Assembly (NCBI RefSeq): GCF_019084075.1
Contig: NZ_JAHREN010000001.1
Span: 5,048,501-5,112,500, forward strand
Direction of reading: 5' to 3'
Origin: Siccirubricoccus sp. G192
GTDB taxonomy: Bacteria > Pseudomonadota > Alphaproteobacteria > Acetobacterales > Acetobacteraceae
DNA length: 64,000 bases
Shown: positions 1 to 9,880 of the stretch, in pieces
Layout: the number at the start of each line of letters is the position of its first letter
Position numbering within the stretch: the stretch's first letter is position 1
Translations under genes and position numbers: made by a program
The notes under the pieces: generated by a model
The model's input: the letters and a program-made list of their open reading frames with translations, nothing else
Database searches by the model: none
What the model was told of the DNA's origin: nothing

Positions 1-95
1 TCGGCGAGGCCGGAGACGAACCAGCCCGCAAAGCCGAGGCCCACCGCGACCCAGAGCGAGGCGAGCAGCGCGACGCGGCGGGTCAGCGAGCCCAT
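1..95 (-). CDS. N-terminus of a membrane protein, probably the sensor histidine kinase partner (partial)
   Basis: Only the first 31 codons are in the window; the gene runs off the left edge. An ATG at 95 opens a short basic stretch (MGSLTRR) followed by one strongly hydrophobic segment, the usual beginning of an inner-membrane sensor kinase. It lies about 200 bases downstream of an OmpR-type response regulator on the same strand, the normal order for such two-component pairs. The kinase assignment rests on that context, because no catalytic domain is visible. The intervening gap holds two repeats and a strong hairpin, so it may not be cotranscribed with the regulator. Any other small membrane protein would fit equally well. 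Confidence 0.45.
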   Translation of the reverse strand, partial: MGSLTRRVALLASLWVAVGLGFAGWFVSGLA

Positions 96-109
96 GGCGG
101 CAGTGCCTG

Positions 110-157
110 GAGCGGATCGCCGCAGGGCGGCATCGCCCGAAGGCGTGAATCTGCCCT
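110..157. repeat. Intergenic repeat, copy 1
   Basis: This 48-base element matches a second copy at 212-259 with only a handful of differences. The shared core runs from the GATCGCCGCAGGGCGG block to GGCGTGAATCTG. Copy 2 has complementary ends (AGAGCAGAT and ATCTGCTCT), so it can fold into a hairpin; copy 1 is a weaker version. Related GGCGTGAATC cores occur near 14,270 and 56,674, which suggests a dispersed intergenic repeat family. No coding function is visible. Confidence 0.6.
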
Positions 158-171
158 GAAAGCAATGAGGC

Positions 172-210
172 AGAGCATTTACCGTGACCCTTGTGAACGG
201 AAAATGCTCT
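172..210. repeat. Hairpin-forming inverted repeat between the two repeat copies
   Basis: AGAGCATTT at 172-180 pairs with AAATGCTCT at 202-210. An inner CCGT/ACGG stem (182-185 with 197-200) lies beyond an A-A mismatch. It directly abuts the second repeat copy. It may act as a transcript-processing or termination structure, or simply be part of the same intergenic mosaic. Confidence 0.5.
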
Positions 211-211
211 A

Positions 212-259
212 GAGCAGATCGCCGCAGGGCGGAACCGCCCGGAGGCGTGAATCTGCTCT
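212..259. repeat. Intergenic repeat, copy 2
   Basis: Near-identical to 110-157. AGAGCAGAT at 211-219 is complementary to ATCTGCTCT at 251-259, so this copy folds into a long hairpin with a GC-rich interior. It lies between the response regulator and the downstream gene on the minus strand. Confidence 0.6.
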
Positions 260-271
260 ACACACAACAGC

Positions 272-314
272 CTACAGCGGCGTGCCGAACCATCAATTCG
301 GCACGCCGCTGTAG
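272..314 (-). terminator. Strong hairpin over the 3' end of the response-regulator gene
   Basis: A perfect 18-base inverted repeat (272-289 with 297-314, 7-base loop) spans the last codons and the stop codon (293-295) of the minus-strand regulator. The downstream tract is only moderately T-rich (TGTTGTGTGT on the minus strand). I read it as an intrinsic terminator or an RNA-stabilising 3' structure that separates the regulator transcript from the gene at the left edge. Confidence 0.55.
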
Positions 315-976
315 CCCGGACCCGACGCCAGCCGATAGCCCTGGCCGCGCACCGTCTCGATCAACCCCTCGCCGAGCTTCCGCCGCAGCCGGGCCACGAT
401 GACCTCCAGCGTGTTGCTGTCGCGGTCGAAATCCTGCGCGTAGAGATGCTCGGTCAGCTCGGTCTTGGAGACCGGCCGCCCGGCATGATGCGCGAGATAG
501 GCGAGCAGCCCGTATTCCAGCGCGGTCAGCCGCACCGGCAGGCCCTCCAGCGTCACGCCACGCGCGGCGGTGTCTATGCGCAGCCTTCCCAGCACGATCT
601 CCGGCCGCGCCAGCCCATGCGCCCGGCGGATCAGGGCCTGCAGGCGCGCGATCAGCTCGGCCATGACGAAGGGCTTGGCCAGGTAGTCGTCGGCGCCGGC
701 GTTCAGCCCTTCCACCTTCTCGGTCCAGGCATCCCGGGCGGTCAGGATCAGCACCGGCATGCGCCGCCCCGCCGCGCGCCAGCGCCGCAGCACGGAAAGC
801 CCGTCCAGCCGCGGCAGGCCGAGATCGAGCACGACGGCATCGTAGGGCTCCGTCTCACCGAGGAACAGCGCCTCCTCCCCGTCCGGGGCCTGGTCCACGG
901 CGAAGCCCGCCTGCGCGAGTGCGGCGCGGAGCTGTCCGGCAAGCGCCTCGCTGTCCTCCACCACCAGCACCCGCAT
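293..976 (-). CDS. OmpR/QseB-type two-component response regulator
   Basis: The 227-residue protein has a receiver domain (about 1-115) followed by a winged-helix DNA-binding domain (about 125-220). The acidic pocket is E7/D8, the phospho-acceptor is D51 (VVLDLGLP), the switch threonine is T79 and the conserved lysine is K101 (LAKPF). The C-terminal half carries the family pattern NTLEVIVARLRRKL followed by VRGQGYRL. Its start overlaps the stop of the upstream PepSY gene by one base (TGATG), so the two are translationally coupled. It probably controls itself and the divergent PepSY/cytochrome b561 genes through the repeats at 1320-1360. The stimulus is unknown; PepSY-linked systems of this kind often respond to envelope or metal stress. 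Confidence 0.9.
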   Translation of the reverse strand: MRVLVVEDSEALAGQLRAALAQAGFAVDQAPDGEEALFLGETEPYDAVVLDLGLPRLDGLSVLRRWRAAGRRMPVLILTARDAWTEKVEGLNAGADDYLAKPFVMAELIARLQALIRRAHGLARPEIVLGRLRIDTAARGVTLEGLPVRLTALEYGLLAYLAHHAGRPVSKTELTEHLYAQDFDRDSNTLEVIVARLRRKLGEGLIETVRGQGYRLASGPGYSGVPN

Positions 977-1296
977 CAGCGCCGCTCCTGGGCCGGCCCC
1001 TTGCTCCGCAGCACCGCGGCGGTGGCGGCATCCACCTCCAGCTCGAAGACCCGCCCGCTCGGTGGCAGCAGCTTCAGCTCATAGACCCAGCGGCCGTCCT
1101 CGCGGTCGAGATCGACCTCGATCACCCGGCCGATATAGCGGCGCTCGATCTCGGCCAGGATCTCGGCAAGCGGCCGGATCTCGCCGGCGGCCAGCGCCGC
1201 CCGGGCGCGCTCCTGGTCGTCGTTGTCACGGGCCGCGGCCGGGCGGATGGCGAGGGCCGCCAGGCAGGCGGCAAGGAGGGCGGGTCTGCGCTGCAT
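976..1296 (-). CDS. Small periplasmic PepSY-domain protein
   Basis: This 106-residue protein begins with an export signal (MQRRPALLAACLAALAIRPAAA) and continues with a single PepSY unit (about 40-100), recognisable by the IEVDLDREDGRWVYELKLL strand pattern. PepSY units are thought to act as small inhibitory or sensory modules in the envelope. It is the first gene of an operon with the response regulator and faces another PepSY gene across a 133-base control region. I infer that it modulates or reports to the two-component pair; nothing in the sequence names a ligand. Confidence 0.8.
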   Translation of the reverse strand: MQRRPALLAACLAALAIRPAAARDNDDQERARAALAAGEIRPLAEILAEIERRYIGRVIEVDLDREDGRWVYELKLLPPSGRVFELEVDAATAAVLRSKGPAQERR

Positions 1297-1319
1297 GGTG
1301 GTCCCGATACGCCTCGCAA

Positions 1320-1360
1320 GCTGAACGCCGGCTGAACCGCCGGCTCAGCGCCGGTTCAGC
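1320..1360. promoter_or_regulatory. Probable response-regulator operator between divergent PepSY genes
   Basis: Four heptamers form a symmetric array: GCTGAAC at 1320 and 1331, GCTCAGC at 1343 and GTTCAGC at 1354. The first two are direct repeats 11 bases apart; the last is their reverse complement and the third is an intermediate form. Tandem half-sites with a one-turn period are typical of OmpR-family regulators. The position between two PepSY promoters, one of them driving an OmpR-type regulator, supports autoregulation and coregulation. Confidence 0.6.
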
Positions 1361-1429
1361 CTGGCCCGGCCAGGATGCCCCCATCGCAACCCGGCGGCCA
1401 CCCCGCCGCCGCAAACAGGAGAACAGGTC

Positions 1430-1969
1430 ATGACGGGCATCGAGGAGTCCATGGTGAAGCTGGCGCTGGCCATCGCCCTCTGCGGCCTCATCCCCGCAGG
1501 CGCTGCGCTGGCCTCGGAGCGGGCGCGGGAGGCCGCCGGGGGCCAGCGCCTCGCCGGCACCATCGGGGAGATACGCGGCGAGCGGCTGGTGCTTGTCACC
1601 GAACAGGGCGGCCGCGTCACGGTGGATGCCGAACGCTGTGCCGCCGCCGCCACGGTCGGCGAGAAGGTGGAATTCACCGGCCACCCGGAGCGGGATGGGG
1701 AATTCGAGGCCCGCAGCATGACCCGCCCCGGCGGCGCCGTCCTGGCCTGCGACGACGATCGCCGCGACGACCGCCACCGGCTGGCCGCGGCGGCGCCGGT
1801 GGATGCCGCGGCGGCCATCGAGGCCGCCCGCCGCGCCGGCTATCCGCGCGTGACCGATCTGGAATGGGAGCGCGGCGCCTGGAAGCTCCGGACGGCGGAT
1901 GCCGATGGCCGTGCGGCGCGGCTGATGGTGGATGGCTGGACCGGCCAGCTCTCCACCCGGCAGCGCTAG
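1430..1969 (+). CDS. Secreted PepSY-domain protein with an N-terminal OB-like domain
   Basis: The start at 1430 has an AGGAG eight bases upstream; an in-frame ATG lies seven codons later. The 179-residue product has a signal peptide (to about residue 29), a beta-rich OB-like segment (about 38-98, resembling the DUF5666 type), a charged linker (CDDDRRDDRHR) and a C-terminal PepSY unit (about 125-175). It diverges from the PepSY-regulator operon and immediately precedes cytochrome b561. That layout of PepSY proteins, b561 and a two-component system suggests one envelope or redox response unit. The ligand is unknown. Confidence 0.75.
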   Translation: MTGIEESMVKLALAIALCGLIPAGAALASERAREAAGGQRLAGTIGEIRGERLVLVTEQGGRVTVDAERCAAAATVGEKVEFTGHPERDGEFEARSMTRPGGAVLACDDDRRDDRHRLAAAAPVDAAAAIEAARRAGYPRVTDLEWERGAWKLRTADADGRAARLMVDGWTGQLSTRQR

Positions 1970-1978
1970 GGCCGTGCC

Positions 1979-2532
1979 ATGACCGGCACGGCGCCAGGCA
2001 GCCCCGGCTACGATGCCGGCGCCCGCCTGCTGCATTGGGCCTCGGCCGCGGCGATCGTCGCGGCCTTCCTGCTCGGGCTCGCGATGGGGGATTGCCGCGC
2101 GGGCCGCTGCGCGACCTCGGGCGGGAGGCGCATTACTCGCTAGGTGTCCTCGCGCTCGGCCTGGCGGTGCTCCGCCTGGCCTGGCGCGCGGTCCGGCCCC
2201 TGCCGGGGCCGCTGCCGGGCACGCCGCGCTGGCAGCATGGTGCCGCGCGCCTCATGCATGGGGCCCTGCTCCTCACGGCCCTGGCCGTGCCGGCCGCCGG
2301 CCTGCTGGACCGCTGGGCGCGCGGGCGGCCGGTATCCGTCTTCGGCGGCCTGCCGCTGCCGCCGCCCTTTCCCATACCGGGCGGCCGGCTCTGGGGCGAA
2401 GCGCATGAGGCGCTGGCCTGGAGCCTCGCCGCGCTCCTGGCCGTGCATCTCCTGGCCGTGGCCTGGCATGTCCTCGTGCTGCACGATGGGACATTCCGGC
2501 GTATGCTCGGGCAATCCTGCCGGTTGGGTTGA
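1979..2532 (+). pseudogene. Cytochrome b561-family membrane protein, frame broken once
   Basis: The first frame, from ATG 1979, encodes the N-terminus with the haem-region motif LLHWASAAAIVAAFLLG and meets a stop at 2141. The remaining three transmembrane segments continue in another frame to 2532, with EAHYSLG, LMHGALL, EAHEALAW and VHLLAVAWHV supplying the other histidines. Adding one G to the G-run at 2086-2090 restores a continuous reading of about 184 residues (GLAMGGLPRGPLRDLG), the normal length for a di-haem b561 that moves electrons between quinol and the periplasm. It follows the PepSY gene closely and is probably cotranscribed. I consider a homopolymer sequencing error more likely than true inactivation. 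Confidence 0.75.
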
Positions 2533-2568
2533 GGCCGGCAGGTTGTCGCAGGGGAGGTCGGACCGGGC

Positions 2569-4310
2569 ATGGCTGAGGCACGGCTGCTGCTGGGAATTGG
2601 CGGGGGGAAGCGGCGCTGCTGCTCTGGGGCCTGCACATGGTGCAGAGCGGGGTGCAGCGCGCCTTCGGCAGCCGGCTGCGCCAGGCGCTGGGCGTCGCGC
2701 TCGGCGGCCAGTTGCGCGCCCTGCTGGCCGGGCTCGGCGTCACCGCGCTGCTGCAGAGCAGCACGGCGACGGCGCTGATGGTCGGCTCCTTCGCCGCCGC
2801 CGGCGCGGTGGCGCTGGCGCCGGCGCTGGCCGCCATGCTGGGCGCCAATGTCGGCACGGCGCTGATCGTCCAGCTCCTGTCCTTCGATGTCACGGCCGTG
2901 TTTCCGGCGCTGGTGCTGGCCGGCGTCATCGCCTTCCGCCGCGCCACCCGCACGCGCAGCCGCGACCTCGGCCGGGTGGCGATCGGCCTCGGGCTGATGC
3001 TGCTCGCCCTGCACCTGATGCTGGAGAGCATGGCGCCGGTCGAGGCCTCGCCGACGCTGCGCGCCCTGCTCGGCATGGTGGCGGACCAGCCGCTGCCGAA
3101 CCTGCTGCTGGCCGCCGCCATTGCCTGGGCGGCGCATTCCAGCGTGGCCGCGGTGCTCTTCGTGGCCTCGCTGGCCGGCAGCGGCGTGGTGGAGCCGCAG
3201 GCGGCGCTCGCCATGGTGGTCGGCGCCAATCTCGGCAGCGCGCTGAACCCGTTGTTCGAGGCCGGGGGCGATGCGCGGGACCGGGCGCGGCTGCGGGTGC
3301 CGCTCGGCAACCTGCTCAACCGGATCATCGGCTGCGCCCTGGCCCTGGCGCTGCTGCCGCAGGCGGTGGCCTGGCTCGCGGCCCTCGATCCGGTGCCGGC
3401 GCGGCTGGTGGCGAATGCGCATTTCGCCTTCAACCTGGCGACGGCGGCGCTCGCCCTGCCGCTGCTGCCGGCCCTCGCCCGGCTGCTGACCCTCGTGCTG
3501 CCCGACCGCAGCCCCGATGCCGATGAAGGGGCGCCACGCTACCTGGACGAGGCGGCGCTCCGCACGCCCTCCGTCGCGCTGGCGAATGCGGCGCGGGAGG
3601 TCCTGCGCATGGCCGATGCGGTGGAGGCGATGCTGAAGGGCTCGGCCGAGGCTTTCCGCGGCACCGACCGCGACGCCGCCCGCGCGGTGGCGCGCATGGA
3701 TGACGTGGTGGACCGGCTGCACCGCGCCGTGCATGCCTATCTCGCGCGCGTCCCGCGCGAGAGCCTGGGCGACGAGGAGGGCCGGCGGCTGGCCGAGATC
3801 CAGGCCTTCGCCATCGCGCTCGAACATGCGGCGGATGTGGTGGAGCGCGACCTGGTGCGGCACGCCGCCAAGCGGATGCGGCGCGGCCTGGCGCTGGGCC
3901 CGGGCGAGGCGCAGGAACTCGCGGTGCTGCATGCCACGCTGCTGGAGCAGCTCCGCCTCGCCGTCGCGGTCTTCATGCTGGAGGATGCCGAGGCGGCGCG
4001 GCGGCTGGTGCGGGGCAAGGAAGCGCTGCGCACCGCCGAGCGCGACGCGGCGCAGCGGCTCGCCGAGTCCGGGGCGCTGCCGGCCGGGGCGGGCGGCGCG
4101 GCCTCCGGCCTGCTGCTGGACGCGGTACGCGACCTCCGGCGCGTCGGCGCGCATCTGGCTTCCGCCGCGCATCCGCTGCTGGAACGGCGCGGCGAATTGC
4201 TGCCGAGCCGCCTGGCTGCCGAGGCCGAGCCGCTGGATGCCGGCGATCCCCTGACCGAAGCCGGGGAGGCCACCGGCCGCGCCGGGCCGCAGGGTTGCGG
4301 AATCACCTGA
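2569..4310 (+). CDS. Na/phosphate cotransporter (NptA/PNaS type) with a PhoU-like tail
   Basis: The open frame from ATG 2637 gives 557 residues. It contains the two inverted NaPi repeats with their serine-rich motifs (LLQSSTATALMVG and AAHSSVAAVLFVA), about eight membrane segments, and a helical PhoU-like region after about residue 300. The natural start is probably ATG 2569: it has a GGGGAGG upstream and encodes MAEARLLLGIGGG, but it is out of frame by one base. One extra G in the run at 2602-2607 joins it to EAALLLWGLHMVQSG. As read, the first membrane helix is therefore lost. The family imports inorganic phosphate with sodium. It stands alone between cytochrome b561 and fadJ. Confidence 0.8.
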
Positions 4311-4366
4311 AGGCGGCAAAGCTCGGCCGAGCGGCATGGCAGGCCCATCGGGGAGGAATGACGGGA

Positions 4367-6469
<2,103 letters not shown>

Positions 6470-7339
6470 CCGGCCGGGAACACGAAGCTCGGCGGCTGCC
6501 GCGCGAAGGGCATCGCCAGCAGCCGCGGCAGCGTGACCGCGGCCGGGTCCCGCCAGGCCGGGACGCCGATGGTCACGCGCTCCTGCGGCACATCGAGCCG
6601 CAGCGTGCGGTGCAGCCGATCCCAGAGCGTCAGGCCGCTCGACCAGTTGGAATCGGTCTCCGCCTGCACGACCGAGTGGTGGATGCCATGCATCCGCGGC
6701 GTGACGATGAAGGGCACCAGCCGCCGCTCCAGCCGGGCCGGCAGCCGCAGATTGGAGTGGTGGAAGAGGATCGAGGCGAAGAGCAGCGTCTGCCAGACCG
6801 AAAGCGCCCGCGGCCCGACCCCGAGCAGCGCCACCTGCGCCGCCCGCCAGGGCACCGAGACCGCCATTTCCGCGCAATGGAAACGCAGCGCCGTGGTCGC
6901 GCTCAGGTCGAGATCGGCATGGTGCACGACATGCAGGCGCCAGAGGAACGGCACGCGATGCGTCAGCACGTGCCAGAGATAGAGGGTGTAGTCCATCAGC
7001 GCCGCGGCCAGCGGCACCTCCAGCCAGCGCGGCAGCCGCAACCATTGCAGCAGGCCGAAGCGCCGGCGCTCCACCGCCCGCGCCAGTGGCTCGACCACCG
7101 GCTTCTCCAGCACCTGCAAGGTCGCCGCGCTCAACGCCGCCACCGCCAGGTTGCGCAGGTCGCGGCGGAGCTTCGGCTCCACCGGCCGGCGCAGCGGGCG
7201 CCGCGTCTCCGCGACGACCAGCGCGGCGAAGGCGCCAAGCACCAGGGCGCCGCTCAGCCATCCCGGAATGCGCCGCGAGCCGGCCGTGCCGCGGCGGGTC
7301 CGGGCGGCATGGCGCCTCACCGGACGATCCCCGCTCCCG

Positions 7340-7888
7340 TCACGCGGCCGCCGCCCGGAGCGCGGCTTCGGCGCGGAGGTCGCCCCCGGCGGCCTGCTCC
7401 ACCGGCCTGAAATCGCCGCGCAGCGCCTTCAATGCGGTGCGTTCGCGGTTGATCTCCTGCGCGGTCCGCACGCCGCGCCTGCGGAAGAAGGGCACCGGCG
7501 GGCACCACCCCTGCAAGGCGTGCTGCAGCAGGAAGGCGGTGACCGCCATCGGCAGGGCGAGGAAGCGCCGGTCGGCGAAGATGCCGAGCAGGGTGCCACC
7601 GAGCGCGAGCGTCGCCGCATTGGTCTCCAGCGTCCGTTCGATATCCCATTCCGCATCAAGCTCGCGCAGGCGATGGTCGATCCGGTCCGGGTGCCCGGCA
7701 TGGAAGCGGATGCTACGCTCGATCTCCGCTGCGATGCGGCGGTTGATCGCCTCGGGGGTATGCCGCGCCACGCGGGTCGCCGTGGCGGGCAATATCCGGC
7801 GCTCCATGCGGGCCTCCAGCGGCATCATGCCATCCCAGAACCGGCCCGGGCGGTCCGGGTTCCGGCCGGGCCGGCGGCCACTGCTCAT
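7340..7888 (-). CDS. YgaP-like (DUF2892) membrane protein
   Basis: The 182-residue protein has a charged N-terminal half and a pair of membrane helices in the middle (about 92-125: ATLALGGTLLGIFADRRFL, then ALPMAVTAFLLQHAL). The conserved segment GWCPPVPFFRRRGVRTAQEI of the DUF2892 family follows. The start overlaps the actF stop by four bases (ATGA), which ties it to the alternative complex III operon. Family members are inner-membrane proteins of uncertain role, sometimes fused to rhodanese domains; none is present here. A role in assembly or stability of the respiratory complex is a guess from position only. Confidence 0.7.
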   Translation of the reverse strand: MSSGRRPGRNPDRPGRFWDGMMPLEARMERRILPATATRVARHTPEAINRRIAAEIERSIRFHAGHPDRIDHRLRELDAEWDIERTLETNAATLALGGTLLGIFADRRFLALPMAVTAFLLQHALQGWCPPVPFFRRRGVRTAQEINRERTALKALRGDFRPVEQAAGGDLRAEAALRAAAA

Positions 7889-8898
7889 GCCCCGGCGCGC
7901 GCCACGAGCCCCTCCCGCCACCAGGCCAGCCAGGCGGCGCCGAGCCCGGCCAGCATCGCCGCATCCAGCCAGGCGGGCGGCAGGGCCAGCGGCGCATCGG
8001 GCCGCACCACCCACCAGAGATGCGCGGCGTGCTGCACCAGCAGCAGGGCGCAGACCAGGCCCATGCGCCAGGGCCCGTGCCGCGGCGGCGCGGCCAGCAG
8101 GATCGCCGCCAGCAGCGCCGGCACGGCGAGGCCGAGGCCCATCCAGGCCCAGCCGCCCCGCATCCGGCGCAGGTACCAGCCAGCCTCCGCCGGCAGATCC
8201 GCCATCCACACCACGATGTACTGGGTGAACCAGAGCCAGAGCACCGCCAGCGCCAGGGTGAGCAGCGCCCGTTCCAGCCCCACCATCGACTCCTCCCGGG
8301 ACGGCGTGCCACGGGCCAGGGCGGTGAGGGTTGCCGCGGCCAGCGCCCCCGCCAGCCCCTCCACCCAGGCAGCGATGCCTTGCAGGCTGCCGAACCAGGC
8401 CGGATCGCGGGAGAGCGACCAGTCCTGCGCCGCCAGGGTGACGCTCGGCAGCAGCAGCGCGAAGACCAGGGCCGAGAGGCGCCGGTCCGGCCGCCCCGGC
8501 CGCGCCAGCAGCCAGGCCAGCCCGATCCAGAGCGCCAGGAAACCCGCCGCGCGCAGCCGGAAGGGCCAGGGCTGCAACCACAGGGCGCGCGGCCCCTCCA
8601 GCACCGCCCCGCCGCCCGGCCCGGCCCAGGGGTAGAGCTGCGCCAGACCGAGCAGCACCGGCACGGCCATCACCGCCAGCAGCGGCATGGTGCGCGCCGC
8701 GGCCTCCAGCGGCCCGCGCACCGGCCGCAGCCATTCCTCCTTGAGCAGATGGCCGATCGCCAGTGCCCCGAGCGAGCCGAGCGCCAGGCTGGCCCAGAAC
8801 AGGAAGGCGAAGAGCCAGGCCTCCAGCAGCGCCGGCCCGCCGAAAGCCGCCAGGGCGGCCGCGGCGAGCGCCAGCAGCAGCAGCGCGCCGGCCCTCAT
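7885..8898 (-). CDS. actF: Alternative complex III, membrane subunit ActF
   Basis: This is a 337-residue, highly hydrophobic protein with about ten predicted membrane segments, beginning at an ATG that overlaps the actE stop (ATGA). It is the second quinol-interacting NrfD/PsrC-like membrane subunit of the complex. Its position as last act gene after actB, C, D and E matches the usual act order. The individual motif content is weak, so the call relies on fold, length and position. The next gene overlaps its stop by four bases. Confidence 0.82.
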   Translation of the reverse strand: MRAGALLLLALAAAALAAFGGPALLEAWLFAFLFWASLALGSLGALAIGHLLKEEWLRPVRGPLEAAARTMPLLAVMAVPVLLGLAQLYPWAGPGGGAVLEGPRALWLQPWPFRLRAAGFLALWIGLAWLLARPGRPDRRLSALVFALLLPSVTLAAQDWSLSRDPAWFGSLQGIAAWVEGLAGALAAATLTALARGTPSREESMVGLERALLTLALAVLWLWFTQYIVVWMADLPAEAGWYLRRMRGGWAWMGLGLAVPALLAAILLAAPPRHGPWRMGLVCALLLVQHAAHLWWVVRPDAPLALPPAWLDAAMLAGLGAAWLAWWREGLVARAGA

Positions 8899-9356
8899 GG
8901 CGCGGCGACTTCGAGCCGGCCGACGAAATGCGCGATGGCCCAGCGATCCGCCGGCGCGATGCGGTCCTCGAAGGGATGCGCGCCGGCCAGGTTGGTGGCC
9001 ATCGCGGCCATGCTGCGCCCGGGCGCGGTGCCGGCGATGGCGGCTGGCCGGGGGAAGCCGCGCACCACCACGGGGCCGTCGCCCTCGCCACCCGGGCCAT
9101 GGCAGGGCGCGCAGAAGATGGCGAAGCGCGCTGCCCCGCGCCGCAGCAGCGCCGCATCCACGGGCGGGCCGGGCGGGGCGAGGGCGGCGCGGCGCGCGGC
9201 CTCGCCCTGCGCCACGGCGCCGGGCGGCGGCGCGGCGGGCGGCGGGGAGGGCGTGCTGGCCGGCCAGCCGTCGCAGCCGGCGAGCAGCAGCAGGCCGGAG
9301 GCGGCCACCAACCGCCAGGCCTGGCGGCGGCACCGGATGGACTCCCGGCGCCTCAT
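8895..9356 (-). CDS. actE: Alternative complex III, mono-haem lipoprotein cytochrome c (ActE)
   Basis: The 153-residue precursor has a lipoprotein signal (LVAASGLLLLAGC), a proline-rich linker (about 35-55) and a class I cytochrome c domain. One haem site, CAPCH, is near residue 92, and a likely methionine ligand lies in the later SMAAMATNLAG region. It should be anchored on the periplasmic face and pass electrons from the iron-sulfur/pentahaem part of the complex towards the oxidase. The start codon overlaps the actD stop by three bases and its own stop overlaps actF by four. Confidence 0.88.
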   Translation of the reverse strand: MRRRESIRCRRQAWRLVAASGLLLLAGCDGWPASTPSPPPAAPPPGAVAQGEAARRAALAPPGPPVDAALLRRGAARFAIFCAPCHGPGGEGDGPVVVRGFPRPAAIAGTAPGRSMAAMATNLAGAHPFEDRIAPADRWAIAHFVGRLEVAAP

Positions 9357-9880
9357 TTCTCCGGCACCTCGCTGACCCGCAGCGGCGAGAGGCCGTGCAG
9401 GAAACGCGCCGTCGCTTCCGGCCGGAAACGCGGGTCGCGGGAGGAGAGGAACAGGAAGAAGCGGTCCTCGCTCGCCCGGCCGAAACCCGGCACGGCGAAG
9501 ACCGGGTGGTGCAGCCGCGGCAAGCGGTTCAGCGCCAACATGCCGAGCAGCGCCGCCGCCGCCGCCCAGAGGATGGCGACGATGGTGGTGGCGGGCAGGA
9601 AGGCTGGCCAGGCATGCAGCGGCCGGCCGCCGACATTGATGGGGTAGTCGTGCACGCTCAGCCAGTATTGCGTGCCATAGGACAGCGCGGCGCCGCAGAG
9701 CCCGGCGCCGATCGCGATCCAGGCCACCGGCCCGCCATGCGCATCGAGCAGCTCCGCGGCCTCGGGCAGGGGATAGGGCGCATAGGCGTCCATCCGGCGC
9801 CAGCCGGCGGCACGGGCGGCGCGCAGCGCCCGCAGCAGCGCCTCGGCCTCCTGGAATTCGGCCATGAGGCCGGCGCTCAT
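9353..9880 (-). CDS. actD: Alternative complex III, ActD subunit
   Basis: The 175-residue protein begins with a soluble helix (MSAGLMAEFQEAEALLRALR) and the conserved MDAYAPYPLPEA region. Two membrane helices follow (about 52-72 and 99-125) with the loop YPINVGGRPLHAWPAFLP between them. The C-terminal domain ends in the RFFLFLSSRDPRF segment. This DUF3341-type architecture is diagnostic for ActD. It overlaps actC by four bases (ATGA) and actE by a few. Confidence 0.9.
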   Translation of the reverse strand: MSAGLMAEFQEAEALLRALRAARAAGWRRMDAYAPYPLPEAAELLDAHGGPVAWIAIGAGLCGAALSYGTQYWLSVHDYPINVGGRPLHAWPAFLPATTIVAILWAAAAALLGMLALNRLPRLHHPVFAVPGFGRASEDRFFLFLSSRDPRFRPEATARFLHGLSPLRVSEVPEK

